A stretch of 64,000 nt of DNA from Niveibacterium umoris. GTDB taxonomy: Bacteria > Pseudomonadota > Gammaproteobacteria > Burkholderiales > Rhodocyclaceae. Every line of letters starts with the position of its first letter. The stretch's first letter is position 1. Positions 62,028-64,000 of the stretch are shown piece after piece. A model generated the notes under the pieces. That model was not told the DNA's origin, did not search any database, and was given only the letters and a program-made list of their open reading frames with translations. The translations under genes were made by a program, and so were the position numbers. The DNA is taken from the NCBI RefSeq assembly GCF_014197015.1, contig NZ_JACIET010000001.1:1798001-1862000 (forward strand). The letters are read 5' to 3'.

Positions 62028-62364
62028 TGCAGGCCCCTTTTTTGATATGTCCGACAAACGGTATGCGCCGCATGTTACGCCATGGGCTTCGCGGACTGCG
62101 CCAAAAATGGCACAGAACATGCGCTGTACGGCGCGCTGCATTGTCGAAAGGTCTGCGCCTCCTAAGAAGCCACTGAGTCGACCCTGCCCGCTGTCTGAAT
62201 TTCTTACACCACCAATCCGTAACGCGAAATCGAAACGCACAAGACACGATTAACTCTTTTTTTTTCAACAACTTAAGAACTTTCACCCATCCTGGCACGC
62301 TGTCTGCTTTATGGGCTGTGAGCGGCAAGCGGGCCGCAGTTAGTGAATCGCTAGGAGATCAAAA
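62028..62364. promoter_or_regulatory. divergent control region of export operon and PEP-CTERM gene
   Basis: This 337-base region drives the leftward export operon and the rightward PEP-CTERM gene. It holds an AT-rich core (62250-62285), the near-consensus sigma-54 element at 62293-62307, and a weaker one at 62108-62122 with the same orientation. I did not find a clear sigma-54 element pointing towards the export operon. Confidence 0.6.
62293..62307 (+). promoter_or_regulatory. sigma-54 promoter of the PEP-CTERM gene
   Basis: TGGCACGCTGTCTGC fits TGGCACR-N4-TTGC in all but two positions: C instead of T at position 12, and the base after TGGCAC is G as expected. GG and GC lie exactly 12 bases apart as required for the -24/-12 elements. 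Transcription would start near 62319, giving a leader of about 46 bases before the ATG with ribosome-binding site aggaga. Confidence 0.75.
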
Positions 62365-63108
62365 ATGAAATCGTTCAAGATGGGGGTGCTCGGTGCTTGC
62401 GTAGCCCTCGCCTTCAGCGGCGCTGCCTCCGCCTCGCTGATCAATGTCGGCGGAGTGATCTGGGATCCGGACGCTGCGACCGACTATTCAAGCCAGTCGC
62501 TCAACATGCGCCAGTTCATCAACACGTCGACTGGCGAACTCTCCGGCTTTGGCATTATCCAGGCTTGGAACGGCACTGGGCCTTCGTCTTTCTGCCCGGG
62601 ATGCGAAGTGACCTTCCAATTCGGCGGCTACACTCCGGTTGGTGGCGTTATTCTTCCGGCAGTTGGCCAAACAGTCTTTTACAAGAGCGGCTGGACGAAG
62701 TTCTATGTCGGCAGTGGTACCGATAAGGATGTAGCGAATCCGTTCGACTACAACGCTCTGACGTGGGCTAACACTGGGAATGGCACGCTGTTCCTGGATC
62801 TGCTCGCACATACCGATAGCACGTCTGGCTTCACGCTGACGGGCACGAACGTCGGCGGTATTTTGCTGAGCGGCTTGGGTACCTTTGATGTCATCGGTGG
62901 GCTGGCTGCAAGCAACTTCAACACCAATACGCAAGCTGACGGCGCTGACCTGGGCTTCACCACTTCTCTCTCGTTCAAGCGTGGAAGTGTGGCCGACGTT
63001 TCCGGCACTGGCAATCTGGTCGGGGATTCAATCCCCGAACCGGGCACGCTCACACTGTTGGGTGCAGCGCTTCTGGGTGCTGGTCTGGCACGCCGCAAGG
63101 TACGCTGA
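62365..63108 (+). CDS. PEP-CTERM sorting domain protein
   Basis: A 247-residue exported protein with a signal peptide (GVLGACVALAFSGAASA), a Gly/Thr/Asn-rich beta-strand mature part of no known catalytic family, and the tripartite sorting tail: SIPEPGTLTLLG with the Pro-Glu-Pro motif, a hydrophobic helix (LTLLGAALLGAGLA), and a basic end (RRKVR). Exosortase A should recognise this tail, cleave near the Pro-Glu-Pro and release or attach the protein. The mature part has a single Cys pair in FCPGCEVTF. A sigma-54 element lies upstream and a terminator downstream, so it is a single-gene unit. Confidence 0.94.
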   Translation: MKSFKMGVLGACVALAFSGAASASLINVGGVIWDPDAATDYSSQSLNMRQFINTSTGELSGFGIIQAWNGTGPSSFCPGCEVTFQFGGYTPVGGVILPAVGQTVFYKSGWTKFYVGSGTDKDVANPFDYNALTWANTGNGTLFLDLLAHTDSTSGFTLTGTNVGGILLSGLGTFDVIGGLAASNFNTNTQADGADLGFTTSLSFKRGSVADVSGTGNLVGDSIPEPGTLTLLGAALLGAGLARRKVR

Positions 63109-63134
63109 TAGCCACGAGATAATCGCTATAACGC

Positions 63135-63163
63135 AAAACGGCCTCAAAAGAGGCCGTTTTTTT
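63135..63163 (+). terminator. intrinsic terminator after the PEP-CTERM gene
   Basis: CGGCCTC and GAGGCCG form a stem around AAAA, followed by TTTTTTT and preceded by AAAA. Confidence 0.9.
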
Positions 63164-63501
63164 GTGTCTGCAGCCTTCACGCAGAAGTATCCGACCCTTG
63201 CGAGTTCGTATCAGCCGCGCTTTGCACGCCGCATCTACCCTGCCCGTGATGATCACAACTTGCTGATCGAGCTAGCAAACAGCGACTGTGAGCGGCTGCT
63301 AGACTCACGCGCCGTTGGGGATGATTCTAGGCGCCCCGCATCGAAGCACACGCGCTTGGCGCGAATTCACAGCTCAGAGCGCGGATTGTGCTGCTTTCTT
63401 TGAACTCCCAACTGAATCTCGCCGCTCGCGTCGCGCATCGTTTCAGGGCACTCCATTGACGCCCTATCGGCGGCCCACATGCCGACGCAGTCCGAGTTTC
63501 G
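63164..63501. other. intergenic region at the right end of the exopolysaccharide island
   Basis: No gene, RNA or repeat was recognised. It is bordered by the terminator of the PEP-CTERM gene and the stop codon of a leftward flavoprotein gene. Confidence 0.4.
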
Positions 63502-64000
63502 CTACGACGGTTGTGGCGTAAGCTCTGGATTCAGGCAGTAGCGACTAGGCGCCAAGATGTTCTCCGGATCGAGGTGTCTCTTCAAATCCGAGACGAATTG
63601 AAGCGACGAGCCGCCGTGACCCAACAACCATGGCAAAGCATCGATTCCCAGACGATAGGGCGTGTAGCCACGTTGGCGACCTTCTTCCATCAAGGCCTGC
63701 AAGCAGTTACCGGCATTGCGCGCGGCCGCTTCGTTTGCGCGGTCGAACAGGATCGGCACCGTGCTGTCGAAGATGCTGCTTGAAATCGTGGTAAGTGTTA
63801 TCAGCGGCTCGATTCCGAACGCTTTCATGCGCCCAGTGACCCACAGGGTGTAGTCATTCACTAGTTCGGGGTTCATTGCGACCAGCGGCGCGTACCAAAG
63901 CAGGCCGCATCCGTCCCTGGATGGATGCAGTTGCGTTCCGGGCGGAGGGCGTCGCCCGCTCAACCAGTAAGCAAGCGGAAGGGCCGTCTCATTCGGAATC
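63502..64000 (-). CDS. 4-cresol dehydrogenase/vanillyl-alcohol oxidase-type flavoprotein (C-terminal part)
   Basis: The frame is open to the window edge, so the N-terminal FAD-binding half lies outside. About 165 C-terminal residues are visible: ETALPLAYWLSGRR, GLLWYAPLVAMNPELVNDY, ISSSIFDSTVPILFDR and RQRGYTPYRLGIDALPWLLG, which match the C-terminal domain of para-cresol methylhydroxylase and vanillyl-alcohol oxidase flavoproteins, and DPENILAPSRYCL, the usual family ending. It would oxidise a para-substituted phenol. The exact substrate cannot be told. It reads toward, but is separate from, the exopolysaccharide island. Confidence 0.85.
   Translation of the reverse strand, partial: IPNETALPLAYWLSGRRPPPGTQLHPSRDGCGLLWYAPLVAMNPELVNDYTLWVTGRMKAFGIEPLITLTTISSSIFDSTVPILFDRANEAAARNAGNCLQALMEEGRQRGYTPYRLGIDALPWLLGHGGSSLQFVSDLKRHLDPENILAPSRYCLNPELTPQPS

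Overview
The window looks like a chromosomal segment of a betaproteobacterium, most likely of the Rhodocyclales (Azoarcus/Dechloromonas-type relatives). This is inferred from the high GC content, the Gram-negative gene set (general porin, TamA, type IV pilus genes, DksA, LPS-type enzymes), the fmdB-DUF502-aspS-nudB gene order, and a full exosortase A (XrtA/PEP-CTERM) exopolysaccharide locus. No database search could be run; assignments rest on motifs and family knowledge.

Region 1 (1-12,050) is housekeeping: the 3' part of mutL, a small unknown ORF, a secreted TraB/GumN protein back to back with miaA, dksA, a porin, tamA without an adjacent tamB, fbp, a D-amino-acid dehydrogenase and ffh. Region 2 (12,110-18,206) holds a CcsA/YpjD-type membrane protein, a CorC/HlyC-type transporter and pilB-pilC-pilD. 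pilD has no ATG, GTG or TTG that would keep its essential N-terminus, and appears to start at an ATT codon behind a good ribosome-binding site. Region 3 (18,373-25,946) has fmdB, a DUF502 protein, aspS, a TPR protein with a degenerate receiver domain, a secreted barnase-like RNase with its barstar inhibitor, nudB, an hsp20 gene and argB.

Region 4 (26,045-63,108) is an exopolysaccharide/protein-sorting island. A leftward trio (ACP, hydrolase 2, hydrolase 1) faces a rightward operon (30,087-42,581) of a DegT-like enzyme, glycosyltransferases, GNAT/CelD-like protein, WaaA-like transferase, flippase, pyruvyltransferase, AMP ligase, PLP decarboxylase and an asparagine-synthase-like protein lacking its glutaminase cysteine. 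It converges, with only 4 bp between stop codons, on a long leftward operon (62,027-42,586): export lipoprotein, chain-length protein, tyrosine autokinase, outer-membrane protein, ATPase, wecB, deacetylase, FemAB protein, glycosyltransferases, exosortase A fused to EpsI, amidotransferase, O-antigen-type ligase and a second deacetylase. Just outside, in the opposite direction, lies a PEP-CTERM cargo gene behind a near-consensus sigma-54 promoter. Together these genes would make, modify, polymerise and export a polysaccharide, and process PEP-CTERM proteins that may be attached to it. The cluster lacks the PrsK/PrsR regulators and the TPR lipoprotein PrsT often found with such loci.

The window ends inside a flavoprotein of the 4-cresol dehydrogenase/vanillyl-alcohol oxidase family. 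The parts I consider least described are the ACP-ligase-decarboxylase-amidotransferase-hydrolase module, the ATT start of pilD, and the repeat-encoded Tyr-Gly tail of the autokinase.
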